Assembly (NCBI GenBank): GCA_009694805.1
Contig: SICM01000020.1
Location: 1 to 37,742 of the forward strand
Length of the DNA: 37,742 nucleotides
Reading direction: 5' to 3'
Source of the DNA: Candidatus Latescibacterota bacterium
GTDB lineage: Bacteria > Latescibacterota > UBA2968 > SICM01
In this document: positions 1 through 7,682 of the stretch, in pieces
How the letters are laid out: each line of letters opens with the position of its first letter
Position numbering within the stretch: the first letter of the stretch is position 1
Notes under the pieces: model-generated
What the model was told of the DNA's origin: nothing
Databases searched by the model: none
What the model saw: the letters and a program-made list of their open reading frames with translations, nothing else
Program-made: the position numbers and the translations under genes

Positions 1-154
1 TTCGGGCCTGAAATATAGGCGTCAGCTTCACCAACGAATACGGCTCTCTAAGAGGCGGTTCCTGCGATAATCCAAAACTGCTATTTATATCAGCTAAAAC
101 AATATCTTGCGTCAATTTTTGGTAATCGTGAGTGAACAGTGTCAAAAATTTCAT
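1..154 (-). CDS. Possible partial hypothetical protein running off the left edge
   Basis: An ATG at 154 (minus strand) opens a frame that stays open for 51 codons to the window edge. The peptide begins MKFLTLFTHDYQKLTQD and continues with mixed polar and hydrophobic residues. I do not recognise a family. Base composition is clearly more AT-rich than the rest of the window, so it may be an acquired gene or not a gene at all. There is no strong Shine-Dalgarno sequence. Two perfect palindromes lie 27 and 100 bp upstream of the start and could be operators. The open frame in AT-rich DNA is the only support. Confidence 0.3.
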   Translation of the reverse strand, partial: MKFLTLFTHDYQKLTQDIVLADINSSFGLSQEPPLREPYSLVKLTPIFQAR

Positions 155-180
155 TAAATTATCTTTAAGATACGATTTCG

Positions 181-204
181 AATTTTGCGGACGTCCGCAA
201 AATT
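181..204. repeat. Perfect 24-bp palindrome, copy 1
   Basis: The half-site AATTTTGCGGAC is followed directly by its exact reverse complement, with no spacer. It shares AATT ends, a TGC/GCA block and its total length with a second palindrome 50 bp away. It lies just upstream of the possible leftward gene, so an operator for a dimeric regulator or a dispersed palindromic repeat are both possible. Confidence 0.75.
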
Positions 205-253
205 TCCGTAGCCCCTTCATCAGAACCCTGCCCACCTTCGGCTCCTTCTGGCG

Positions 254-277
254 AATTGTGCACGCGCGTGCACAATT
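254..277. repeat. Perfect 24-bp palindrome, copy 2
   Basis: The half-site AATTGTGCACGC is followed directly by its reverse complement. It has the same length and the same AATT ends as the palindrome at 181-204, but a different centre (CGCG instead of ACGT). The two centres are 73 bp apart, about seven helical turns. Confidence 0.75.
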
Positions 278-344
278 GGAACCGCTTCCGGAACATCGCC
301 ATTCAGCCCCTCCGGGCCCCGGTCTGTAACTGTGAGGGCTGAAC

Positions 345-397
345 ATCAAAAACGAAACGGGGAAACGGAGAAACGGTGAGAGATTTTTCTCCGCTTC
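345..397 (-). terminator. Terminator-like hairpin after the aldo/keto reductase
   Basis: The arms 362-373 and 386-397 pair at 11 of 12 positions. On the minus strand a run of five T follows about 10 bases after the stem (complement of A348-352). The left arm is part of an octamer repeated three times at 353-376 (CGAAACGG, GGAAACGG, AGAAACGG). The long loop and delayed T-run make this weaker than a textbook terminator. Confidence 0.35.
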
Positions 398-429
398 CCC
401 CATTCTCCGCTTCACCGCTTCGTATATTT

Positions 430-1452
430 CTACGGCGTGGGGGCGTCCTCGCGGAGCAGCCCCTCGGCCTTCAGGTCCGCCCAGAGGTCCGGGGGGATCG
501 GGTGCCGGAGCAGCTGTGCGTTCGACTGGACGTGCTCCGGCTTAAAAGCGCCGGGGATGACCGCGGCCACGGCCGGGTGAGCCAGCGGGAACTGCAACGC
601 GGCGGCGGGCAGCGGGACGTGGCGCCGTCGACAGACGGCCTCGATGCGCCGGGTCTTCTCCAGGACCTCGGCGGGCGCCAGCCCATAAGCGTAACGCGCC
701 CCCTCCACCGGCCCGGTCGCCAGGACGCCGGAGGCGAACACCGACCCGATCACCACCCCGACCCCCTGTTCCACGCACCTCGGAAACTCTGCGTCCAGAA
801 CCTTCTGATCCAGCAGCGTATAGGGCATCGCCACGATGAAAAAGTCCATCGCCACGTGATCCAGAAAGCGCGGGATCATGCCCGGCAGATTGAGCCCGGC
901 CCCCACCCCCCGGATCTGCCCGCTGGAACGGAGTTCGTCCAGCGCCCGCCAACCGCTTGTGAGGATCTGCGTCATGTAGGCGTTCACGCGCTCGTCCGTG
1001 GCGTGACACACCCGGTCCAGGTCGTGGATGAGCAGGAGGTCTGCGGCGTGCAGGCCGAGCCGCTGAAGGCTGTCCTCGTAGGACCGCATGATCCCGTCAT
1101 AGCTGTAATCGAATGCAAACTCGAAAGGAAGCCCCCCCACCCACGATCCCCGGTCGAAACGGTCCAGATCCCGCGTGGCCTGAAACACCCGCCCCACCTT
1201 CGTGGAGAGCACGAACTCCCGGCGCGGCTGCCCCCGGAGAAACCGCCCGATGCGGTGCTCGCTCTTGCCAAAGCCATAGAAAGGGGCCGTGTCGAAATAC
1301 CGCACCCCCGCGTCCCACGCGGCCTGGAGCGTCCTCTGCCCCTCCTCCTCGCTGACCGGTTCGAACAGCTCCCCCAGGGGCGCGCCCCCGAAACCCAGCT
1401 CCGTCACCGACACGTCCGTGCGTCCCAGTCGACGCTTCGCGATATCGCCCAT
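430..1452 (-). CDS. Aldo/keto reductase, sugar dehydrogenase type
   Basis: A 340-residue (beta/alpha)8 NAD(P)H-dependent oxidoreductase. It starts MGDIAKRRLGRTDVSVTELG, the usual N-terminus of the family. The catalytic tetrad is visible: D54 (FDTAPFYG), Y59, K85 (STKVGR) and H143 (LLLIHD). The DTAPFYG...SEHRIG spacing resembles D-threo-aldose 1-dehydrogenase, L-fucose dehydrogenase and pyridoxal 4-dehydrogenase, so oxidation of a free sugar to its lactone is a reasonable guess; the substrate is inferred. The ATG at 1452 is preceded by GGAG at suitable distance. It is divergent from the heparinase-like gene across about 230 bp, which fits a shared glycan-use role. Confidence 0.85.
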   Translation of the reverse strand: MGDIAKRRLGRTDVSVTELGFGGAPLGELFEPVSEEEGQRTLQAAWDAGVRYFDTAPFYGFGKSEHRIGRFLRGQPRREFVLSTKVGRVFQATRDLDRFDRGSWVGGLPFEFAFDYSYDGIMRSYEDSLQRLGLHAADLLLIHDLDRVCHATDERVNAYMTQILTSGWRALDELRSSGQIRGVGAGLNLPGMIPRFLDHVAMDFFIVAMPYTLLDQKVLDAEFPRCVEQGVGVVIGSVFASGVLATGPVEGARYAYGLAPAEVLEKTRRIEAVCRRRHVPLPAAALQFPLAHPAVAAVIPGAFKPEHVQSNAQLLRHPIPPDLWADLKAEGLLREDAPTP

Positions 1453-1680
1453 AGATCCGCTCCAATCATATGAATCGGTGAGAGGATAAGAGAACCCCGG
1501 TCTGCCCCGTCCCCATCGGAAAGGGGACGCCATAATATAGATTCTAATAAGGGAGGAGATCAAGAATTCTTCAACCCCCACCCCCTCTCTTTTTGCCTGG
1601 CCCTCCGTCTCATCTCTTCGTATATTAGCCCCGGCATCATCCCCCTCGCCAGAGAGACTTTGATCCCAAGGAGACGCCCC

Positions 1681-4017
1681 ATGAAAGAACACCGCCATCC
1701 CCACCCGCACCGGGACCCCCGTCAGCCGCGCAACCAGGCGAAACCCGGCACGACCCCCCCCGTCTTCGCCTGGAAACCCCTCGACGGACAGCCCTCCTAT
1801 CACCTCCAGGTCGCCCGCGACGCGGGATTCACGGACCTCTGCCTGGACGTGGACGGCCTGACCGACTCCGTCCACCTGCCGGAGAAGGCCCTCGCGCCCG
1901 GCCGCTACTTCTGGAGATGGTCCGCCGGCCCCGCCAAGTCCGAAGTCTTCACCTTCGAGATCACGTCCAGTGCCGTCACCCTGGAGGTCCCGCCGGTGGC
2001 CGAGTGGCTCCAGCGTCTCCCGAAGGATCACCCCCGCATCTACATCCGCCCGGAAGACATCGGGGCCCTGCGTGAGTCTCGCACGGGTGCGCGGGCCGCG
2101 CTCTGGGACGACCTCCGCGCCCAGGCCGACGCCTTCCTGGCGGAGCCTCACGAACTGGCCGAACCCCCCTTCCTGCCCGACTGGAGCAAGGACTACCACG
2201 AGGCGTTCGCCGCCTGGTACCGCATCCTGCGGGAGTCGCGGAAGTTCACCCGGGGGGCCGAGGCCCTGGCGCTAACCTACCTGGCGGATGGAGACGCCAA
2301 ATACGCCCGCGCCGCCTGCCAGCGCATGGCCTCCGTCTCCCGGTGGGACCCCACGGGCTCCACGAACCTCGCCCACAACGACGAGGCCCACATGTCCATC
2401 ACCTGGCACGGCCCTCTGGCCTGCGACTGGGCCTGGGACCGGTTCACCGACGAGGAGCGCGCGCGGGTGATCGACCAGTTCCGCCGCCGCGGACAGATGG
2501 TCTACGACCGCATGCACGGCCAGGGCGCCTACGGCGTCTCCCGGTTCGACTCCCACGCGGGCCGCGAGATCGTCTTCCTGGCCCTGATCGCCTTCGCCTT
2601 CCACGACCACATCCCCCAGGCCGCCGCCTGGCTGGAGTGGCTCCGCCCGGTCCTGTGCGGCGTCTGGCCGATCTGGGCCGGCGACGACGGGGCCTGGGCC
2701 GAGGGCCCCTCCTACAGCCTCTCCTACGTGAGCATCATGACCATGTTCGCCACCGCCCTCAAGCGCGGGACCGGCGTGGACCTGTATCAGCGCCCCTTCT
2801 GGAAGAACCACGCCCAGTGGCGGGTCGCCTGTTTCCCCCCCTACGCCGAGTGGATCGGGTTCGGGGACAACTCCGAGCGCGCCGAGGGAAACTGGCGGTC
2901 CCACGCGGCCCTGGTCGAGACGATCGACCGGGAGACCAGGGCGAACGCGTGCGGGGACTACGTCGGGGCCCTCCGCGCAGAGGCCGACCGCATGGCCGAC
3001 AAGGCCGGCCCCCCCGACATGCCCTCCCAGCGCTACCTGGCGTCCCTCGCCCCTGCGCAGGTGAAACGTCCCCCGGAGCCCAACCTTCTGCGCGTCTTCC
3101 CGGCCGCCGGCTGGGCCGCGCTCCGCACGAACCCGGACGACCCCGCGCAGGACATCGCCCTGATCTTCCGATCCTCCCCTTACGGGGCCATCAGTCATTC
3201 CCACGCCAATCAGAATGACTTCATCCTCCACGCCGCAGGCAAGGTCCTGGCCATGCCCAGCGGCTACTACGACGGCTACGGCTCCGACCACCACTACCAC
3301 TGGATCTGGCACACGAAATCGCACAACTGCGTCACCCTCTCCGACGCCTCCCAGCTCATGCGCTCCCACGACTCGCTGGGCGCCGTCGGGAACGCCTTCG
3401 AGGACGAGCGGCTCGCCTACCTCCGGGGGAACGCGGACGCCGCCTATCAGGACCGCGCCAGCCGGTGCCGCCGCCACCTCCTCTTCCTCAAGCCCCACGC
3501 CTGCTTCGTCCTGATCGACGAATTCGTGGCCGATCCCCTCGTCGCCTCGGCCCTCCAGTGGAACATCCACTCCTGGAGCGCCTTCACCGTGGATGAAGCG
3601 GCCCGCGCGTTCTCCCTCGAACGCGAAGGCAGCATTCTGAAGGGTCACTTCCTCTACCACAAGAACGCCTTCTTCTCCCTGACCGAGGGCTGGGACCCGC
3701 CCATGATCAAGGAGAAGGACGACTCCCGGTGGTTCTCCCAGCGCCACCTCCGCTTCACCACCTCCGGCCTGGCCCCTCGCCGCAACCTCGGCGTCGTGCT
3801 CTGTCCGGGTCACGCCGCCCTGGCCCCCGCGCAGGTCCGGGCAGAGCGCTCCGGCGAGGCCGAGGTTGCCCGCATCGGCGACGACATCGTCATGGTCAAC
3901 CAGGCCGATACGATGGAGTACAACAACCTGCGCACGGACGCCCTGGCCCTGCTGGTCGTGCAGGGTCAACGCTACGAGATTCGGGACGGGGGGATCGCCC
4001 TCACCCCGGCAGGCTGA
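1681..4017 (+). CDS. Heparinase II/III-like polysaccharide lyase
   Basis: A protein of 778 residues. Residues about 30-110 form a beta-sandwich (FAWKPLDGQPSYHLQVARD) like the N-terminal domain of heparinase II-type proteins (DUF4962). An alpha-toroid follows (about 110-470), then the beta-sheet domain. In that domain the block HSHANQNDFILHAAGKVL and the downstream WHTKSHNCVTLSD match the catalytic and metal-site region of PL15/PL17/PL21-type enzymes, which split uronate-containing glycans by beta-elimination. No clear signal peptide is seen; the N-terminus is His/Pro/Arg-rich. The ATG at 1681 follows AAGGAGA by 7 bases; an upstream in-frame TTG at 1660 has no ribosome site. The exact polysaccharide cannot be told from sequence. 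Confidence 0.75.
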   Translation: MKEHRHPHPHRDPRQPRNQAKPGTTPPVFAWKPLDGQPSYHLQVARDAGFTDLCLDVDGLTDSVHLPEKALAPGRYFWRWSAGPAKSEVFTFEITSSAVTLEVPPVAEWLQRLPKDHPRIYIRPEDIGALRESRTGARAALWDDLRAQADAFLAEPHELAEPPFLPDWSKDYHEAFAAWYRILRESRKFTRGAEALALTYLADGDAKYARAACQRMASVSRWDPTGSTNLAHNDEAHMSITWHGPLACDWAWDRFTDEERARVIDQFRRRGQMVYDRMHGQGAYGVSRFDSHAGREIVFLALIAFAFHDHIPQAAAWLEWLRPVLCGVWPIWAGDDGAWAEGPSYSLSYVSIMTMFATALKRGTGVDLYQRPFWKNHAQWRVACFPPYAEWIGFGDNSERAEGNWRSHAALVETIDRETRANACGDYVGALRAEADRMADKAGPPDMPSQRYLASLAPAQVKRPPEPNLLRVFPAAGWAALRTNPDDPAQDIALIFRSSPYGAISHSHANQNDFILHAAGKVLAMPSGYYDGYGSDHHYHWIWHTKSHNCVTLSDASQLMRSHDSLGAVGNAFEDERLAYLRGNADAAYQDRASRCRRHLLFLKPHACFVLIDEFVADPLVASALQWNIHSWSAFTVDEAARAFSLEREGSILKGHFLYHKNAFFSLTEGWDPPMIKEKDDSRWFSQRHLRFTTSGLAPRRNLGVVLCPGHAALAPAQVRAERSGEAEVARIGDDIVMVNQADTMEYNNLRTDALALLVVQGQRYEIRDGGIALTPAG

Positions 4018-4353
4018 CGCCCCGCCCAGCCTGTCGCTCCCAGCGGTCGCGACCCCTGCCCTCCTACAAGAGGGGAGGGGAGAAGCAAAGATCAAAAGCA
4101 GGCGCGACGTCCCGACTTTCAAGCAGAATGTTCGTTCAGGCACGGTGGGGTACGAGCGCCGAAGGCGCGGGGGGGTGGCGGAAGGGGTTCGGACTGCCAC
4201 TGGACCTGGATTACGCAACCTGAACGAAGTACGTCGCGCCAGAGCCCCTCGCGGCGTTTGAGCGAGCGTGCTTCTTTTGCCCACTTTTCTTGCACGAGCA
4301 AGAAAAGTGGGAATGCCCTTTTAACCCCAAAACATCCATCAGGAGATAATATC
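4018..4353. other. Non-coding gap with inverted repeats
   Basis: This 336-bp stretch holds no convincing gene. A 10-bp inverted repeat (TTCGTTCAGG at 4131-4140 and its complement at 4219-4228) brackets about 80 bp that contain a small GCGCC-GAA-GGCGC hairpin near 4153. A dispersed hairpin element follows at 4251-4311. The Shine-Dalgarno sequence of the RidA-like gene (AGGAG at 4341) is at the end. Confidence 0.5.
4251..4311. repeat. Dispersed hairpin element, copy 1
   Basis: A leader of about 28 bases (GCGGCGTTTGAGCGAGCG onward) precedes a perfect 14-bp stem: arm CCCACTTTTCTTGC at 4280-4293, loop ACGA, complementary arm at 4298-4311. A second copy with the same leader and loop is at 35919-35980. 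The two stems differ by one base pair, changed on both arms (T-A here, C-G there), so the structure is conserved. Confidence 0.8.
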
Positions 4354-4746
4354 ATGACCAAATCCGCGATCCTGGGCAAGGGCATGCAGCCCCCCTCCGC
4401 CCCCTACTCCCTGGCCATCGAGGCGCAGGGCCGGCGCACCCTCCACGTCTCCGGCCAGGTCCCCCTGGACCCCACCGGAAACCTCGTCGGCAAGGGCGAC
4501 ATCCGCGCCCAGACCGTCCAGGTCTTCGAGAACATCAAGGGCCTCGTGGAGGCCGCCGGAGGCACGATGGACAACGTCGTCAAGGTCGGCATCTTCGTCA
4601 CCGACATCCGCTCCCGGGACACCATCACGGAAGTCCGCCGCCAGTACCTCAAAGAGCCATTCCCGGCAGCGACCATGGTCGAGATCAGCCGACTGGTCTC
4701 CCCGGACTGGCTGGTGGAGATCGAGGCCGTGGCCGTGCTCGACTGA
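4354..4746 (+). CDS. RidA/YjgF-family protein lacking the catalytic arginine
   Basis: A 130-residue Rid-family protein. Typical features are the SGQVPLDP motif (33-40), the QTVQVFENIKGLVEAAG helix and the C-terminal EIEAVAV strand. RidA proper hydrolyses reactive enamine/imine intermediates and needs Arg105 in a PAR-S context. Here the equivalent stretch reads FPAATMVEISRL, with Ala106 where the Arg should be. That puts it among the Rid subgroups without the deaminase arginine, and its activity is unclear. The ATG at 4354 follows AGGAG at 4341-4345 by 8 bases; the frame is open further upstream but that part is repeat DNA. It may be cotranscribed with the MFS gene downstream. Confidence 0.85.
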   Translation: MTKSAILGKGMQPPSAPYSLAIEAQGRRTLHVSGQVPLDPTGNLVGKGDIRAQTVQVFENIKGLVEAAGGTMDNVVKVGIFVTDIRSRDTITEVRRQYLKEPFPAATMVEISRLVSPDWLVEIEAVAVLD

Positions 4747-4808
4747 AAAAGGCAGACGGCAAACGGCCCCCAGCCCTCCCCTATCTCAAGGGGCAAAGCC
4801 CTTGTTTC

Positions 4809-4842
4809 CCCCTCCCTCCCCCAGCATTGGGGGAGGGAGGGG
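4809..4842. repeat. Perfect 15-bp intergenic hairpin
   Basis: The arm CCCCTCCCTCCCCCA (4809-4823), the loop GCAT and the exact complementary arm (4828-4842) lie between the RidA-like and MFS genes. A smaller hairpin (AAGGG...CCCTT) is just before it. No T-run follows on either strand, so it looks like a dispersed palindrome and not a terminator. Two copies of TCACATC (4865-4878) follow. Confidence 0.7.
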
Positions 4843-4894
4843 TATGGGGGTGGAAGGGGGGCTGTCACATCTCACATCTCATAGGGAGGATATT

Positions 4895-6116
4895 GTGCAG
4901 GAGGGTTCCACGAAAACAGGTCCACCGCCAGGTCTTCGCCTCACCGAACGCCAGATCTATCTGTTCGCATTCGCCAACAACGTGGCCATCGCCTTCCTGT
5001 ACCTGAACCTCCCCCTTCGGGCGCTGGCCCTGGGGGCGACTGCTCTGGACCTGGGAGTCATCGGGGGCATCTGGTCCCTGGCCTCGATCTGCTCTGCGGT
5101 CCTGTGCGGGCGGCTTTCGGACCGCCTGGGCCGGGACCGCCTGATGGCGGCGGGGACGCTCATCGGCGGCCTGGGGACCCTCTCCGTCCTCCTGATCCCG
5201 AAACTCCCCTACCTCTTCGCTGCGTCCATCCTGTTCGGGATCTCCAGCGCCCTCTTCTGGCCATCCATAGAGGCCAAGGTGGCGGACGCCTCGGAGGACC
5301 ACGAACTCGGCCGGCGGCTCAGCCGGTTCAACATGTCCTGGAGTTCCGGCAGCGGGGCAGGGACCCTCCTCTCAGGTGTCCTGGCGGAGCAGAACCCGGC
5401 CCTGCCGTTCTGCGTGGCCGCCGTCCTGTTCCTGCTGCTGAGCCTCCGGCTCACCACCCTCCTTCGGTGGGGGAAAAAAGAGGATCGTCAGCCAGCCCAT
5501 CCCCTCCAGGCCGAGCCCCACCCCCATCAAAACAAGGTCGCCGCCTTCCTGTTCATGGCGCGCCTGGCGCACTTCGCCCTCTCCTTCAGCATCGGGTCCA
5601 TCCGATGGCTCTTCCCCAAGCTGGCCGTGACCCTCGGCATGCAGGGAGCGACCATCGGCGTGGCCCTGGGGATGCTGACCGGGTCGCAGGTCCTGGCCTA
5701 CTTCGGCATGTCGCGGGTCCGGCGCTGGCAGTACACCTTCGGCGCGCTCCTGCTCACCCTGCTCCTACCCCTGGCCGGCCTGTGGGTGGCCTGGTCCGCC
5801 ACGACCGCCATCGGGTTCGATGTGGCCTTCTTCGCCATCGGCCTGAGCGGCGGGATGGCCTTCAACATGAGCCTGTTCTACGGCGTACACGGCAGCCACA
5901 CCAAGGGAGGCAACGCGGGGCTGCACGAGGCCATCGGCGGGCTGGGCTACATGCTGGGCCCCCTCCTCGGCGGCGTGGTGGCCAGAGGTCTCGCTCCCGG
6001 CCACGAGCCTGTTCAACGCCGTCCTCGTCGCCATCGTCCTCGTGTGGGTGAGCGTCTACGGGGTTCGCCGGCGCTCGGAGAACGGGCGCGAAAAGGTCGG
6101 GCACATCGCGGCATAA
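4895..6116 (+). CDS. MFS transporter with a probable frameshift near the C-terminus
   Basis: A major facilitator superfamily permease of about 406 residues if the frame is restored. Transmembrane segments start at NNVAIAFLYLNLPL. The loop-2/3 motif GRLSDRLGRDRLMAAG is classic for MFS. The GTG at 4895 has GGGAGG ending 5 bases before it. The main frame is typical up to GPLLGGVVAR (about 5985). It then turns into an Arg/Pro/His-rich tail ending at 6178. In the +1 frame the same DNA reads SLFNAVLVAIVLVWVSVYG, an obvious last membrane helix followed by RRR, and stops at TAA 6114-6116. One extra base around 5983-5990 would explain this. It is either a real mutation or a sequencing error. Substrate unknown. 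Confidence 0.75.
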
Positions 6117-6146
6117 AAAGAAGGGGCGCGGAGAGCCGCGCCCCTT
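6115..6146 (-). terminator. Rho-independent terminator between convergent genes
   Basis: The arm AAGGGGCGCGG (6121-6131), the loop AGAG and the complementary arm (6136-6146) form an 11-bp GC-rich stem. On the minus strand the stem is followed by CTTTTTA, so it fits termination of the hydrolase gene that ends at 6175. It also lies immediately after the restored MFS stop at 6116. Confidence 0.65.
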
Positions 6147-6174
6147 CAGTCCTCTCCTCCCGGAACCCTCTCCC

Positions 6175-7626
6175 CTAAACCCTCCGCATCGGAAGCCCCA
6201 CCGCCGAAGGGTGGGCGTTGTCGTGGTAGAGCCGCGCCAGGAACGGCTCGAAGCAGGGGAACGCGTAGCGCGTGTCGTAATTGCTCACCGCCAGCCGCAA
6301 TCTGTGTCCCGCTTCCACGCGGTACCCGTTCGTCCGCCCCTCGATCTCCACCGTCGCGTGCCGACCCGGCGCTGCCGTGCGCGTCCCGTAGTGCCCCCGG
6401 CTAATCAGCGTCGCCTCCCCGTCCGGCCCCACGTCGAACAGCTCCGCGTGGACCTGAAAAAAGGGCCGGTTGGGCAGCACGAAGAACCGGAACGTCGGAG
6501 CCCCGACGATCTCCGCCGGGGTCGCGAGTGGCTCCCCCTCGAACGGCGTCACCTCCCGCGCCAGCGACTCCGGGACCCCCGCCATGTCGTCGTAGATCGC
6601 CGAGCGAAGCGTGTACTCGGGCCTGAGCGGCACGTTGTTCACATTGGCATGCGTATCCGGCCCTTCCGGGGCCCGGTCCGTCAACTTTCCCCCGGCCCCC
6701 AGATAAAACCACCGGCGCTCCGCATCCGCCGGCGGGAAGGCGTCTTCGGCCACGTGTTCCCATCCAGGCCGCCGGGCGTAGAGGATCGGCGGCTCGTCCA
6801 TGATCCCGTTCGCCTCCCCCTTCAGATGGTGGTCCAGCCAGCGGTCGATCAGCCCCTGCCGCACCGCCTGGGCCTCCGGGCTGTCCAGACCCTCGTGCCC
6901 CCCGCCCCCCAGGTAGAGCTTTTTGGGGACCTTGAGCCGCTGGAACATCTCCAGGGCCTGGTTCGGGGGCATCCCCACGTCGTGCCAGCCGTGCAGGATG
7001 AAGACCGGGCAGCGCACCCGGTCCGCAAACAGGAGAGGGGACGTCGGGCGCACCCACTCCTGGATCAGGTCCCAGTCCCCGGCCACCGCCCACTGCCGCA
7101 TCAACTCCTGAATGCCCGCGGTCATCACCCGCCGGCGCATCGTCCGAAGAAAAAACCACATCGCCAGGCATCCGTCGCTCACCGCGAATTCGGCGTAGTC
7201 CGTGAAGATGTTCTCCGGCACCACGGTCGCCACGTCGGGGTGGTGCGCCGCGGCCATATACGCGTGCCACCCCCCCTGTGAGCTTCCGGCCACCCCCAGC
7301 CTCTTCGGATGGACCGGCAGCTCCCGGAGCGCCCAGTCGATCATCGCCTGGAGGTCGAACACCTCCCGCGCCCCCATGTGGAACGACAGCCCCTCCGATC
7401 CCCCCTGCCCCCGCACGCTGTAGCAGGCCGACAGGTAGCCCCGTCCGGCGTAGCGCCGGGCCCGTCCCAGCGTGGACGCCTTGCTCCCCGTATCCCCGTG
7501 CCCGTGGATCAGCAGCACCCCCGGCCATCCCCCTTCCGGAGGCGCGCCCTCCGGCGTGCAGACCGAGGCGTCCAGCCGGACCCCGTCGTTCATCGTCACC
7601 CAGCATTCCTGCTCAGAGATAGGCAT
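6175..7626 (-). CDS. CocE/NonD-type (S15, X-Pro dipeptidyl-peptidase-like) hydrolase
   Basis: A 483-residue serine hydrolase. The alpha/beta-hydrolase core shows LLIHGHGDTGSK (oxyanion strand), the nucleophile elbow GSSQGG, the acid region FILHGWHDVGMPP and the histidine in GGGGHEGLDS. The last 200 or so residues form the jelly-roll domain typical of the S15/CocE family (VEIEGRTNGYRVEAGHRLRL). Members hydrolyse X-Pro peptides or esters; the substrate here is unknown. I chose the ATG at 7626 because GGAGG ends 5 bases before it; in-frame starts further upstream run into the 7-mer repeat. It ends at a terminator shared with the convergent MFS gene. Confidence 0.85.
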   Translation of the reverse strand: MPISEQECWVTMNDGVRLDASVCTPEGAPPEGGWPGVLLIHGHGDTGSKASTLGRARRYAGRGYLSACYSVRGQGGSEGLSFHMGAREVFDLQAMIDWALRELPVHPKRLGVAGSSQGGWHAYMAAAHHPDVATVVPENIFTDYAEFAVSDGCLAMWFFLRTMRRRVMTAGIQELMRQWAVAGDWDLIQEWVRPTSPLLFADRVRCPVFILHGWHDVGMPPNQALEMFQRLKVPKKLYLGGGGHEGLDSPEAQAVRQGLIDRWLDHHLKGEANGIMDEPPILYARRPGWEHVAEDAFPPADAERRWFYLGAGGKLTDRAPEGPDTHANVNNVPLRPEYTLRSAIYDDMAGVPESLAREVTPFEGEPLATPAEIVGAPTFRFFVLPNRPFFQVHAELFDVGPDGEATLISRGHYGTRTAAPGRHATVEIEGRTNGYRVEAGHRLRLAVSNYDTRYAFPCFEPFLARLYHDNAHPSAVGLPMRRV

Positions 7627-7652
7627 CCGGACCTCCGGCATCAAAGACCTCA

Positions 7653-7679
7653 CCTGTTGCCTATTGCCTGTGCCTGTTG
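7653..7679. repeat. Tandem 7-mer array CCTGTTG
   Basis: The units are CCTGTTG, CCTATTG, CCTGTG (six bases) and CCTGTTG, filling the gap between prolyl-tRNA synthetase and the hydrolase. It is one of a series of intergenic arrays with 7-bp units and different sequences. Confidence 0.7.
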
Positions 7680-7682
7680 CCT

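Noticed and set aside
132..329. 65-codon plus-strand frame at the left edge
   Set aside because: It runs through both 24-bp palindromes, has no ribosome site, and its composition shifts half-way; the minus-strand frame at 1-154 is more gene-like.
376..1473. Long open frame on the plus strand opposite the aldo/keto reductase
   Set aside because: Pro/Arg/His-rich product with no domain; it is the mirror of a GC-rich gene whose catalytic residues are all present on the other strand.
430..2199. N-terminally extended version of the aldo/keto reductase (589 residues)
   Set aside because: The extension lies over the divergent heparinase-like gene and the promoter gap; the family N-terminus begins exactly at ATG 1452.
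2272..4284. 670-codon open frame opposite the heparinase-like gene
   Set aside because: Gly/Val/Glu-rich low-complexity translation typical of antisense frames in GC-rich DNA; it crosses the repeat region at 4131-4311.
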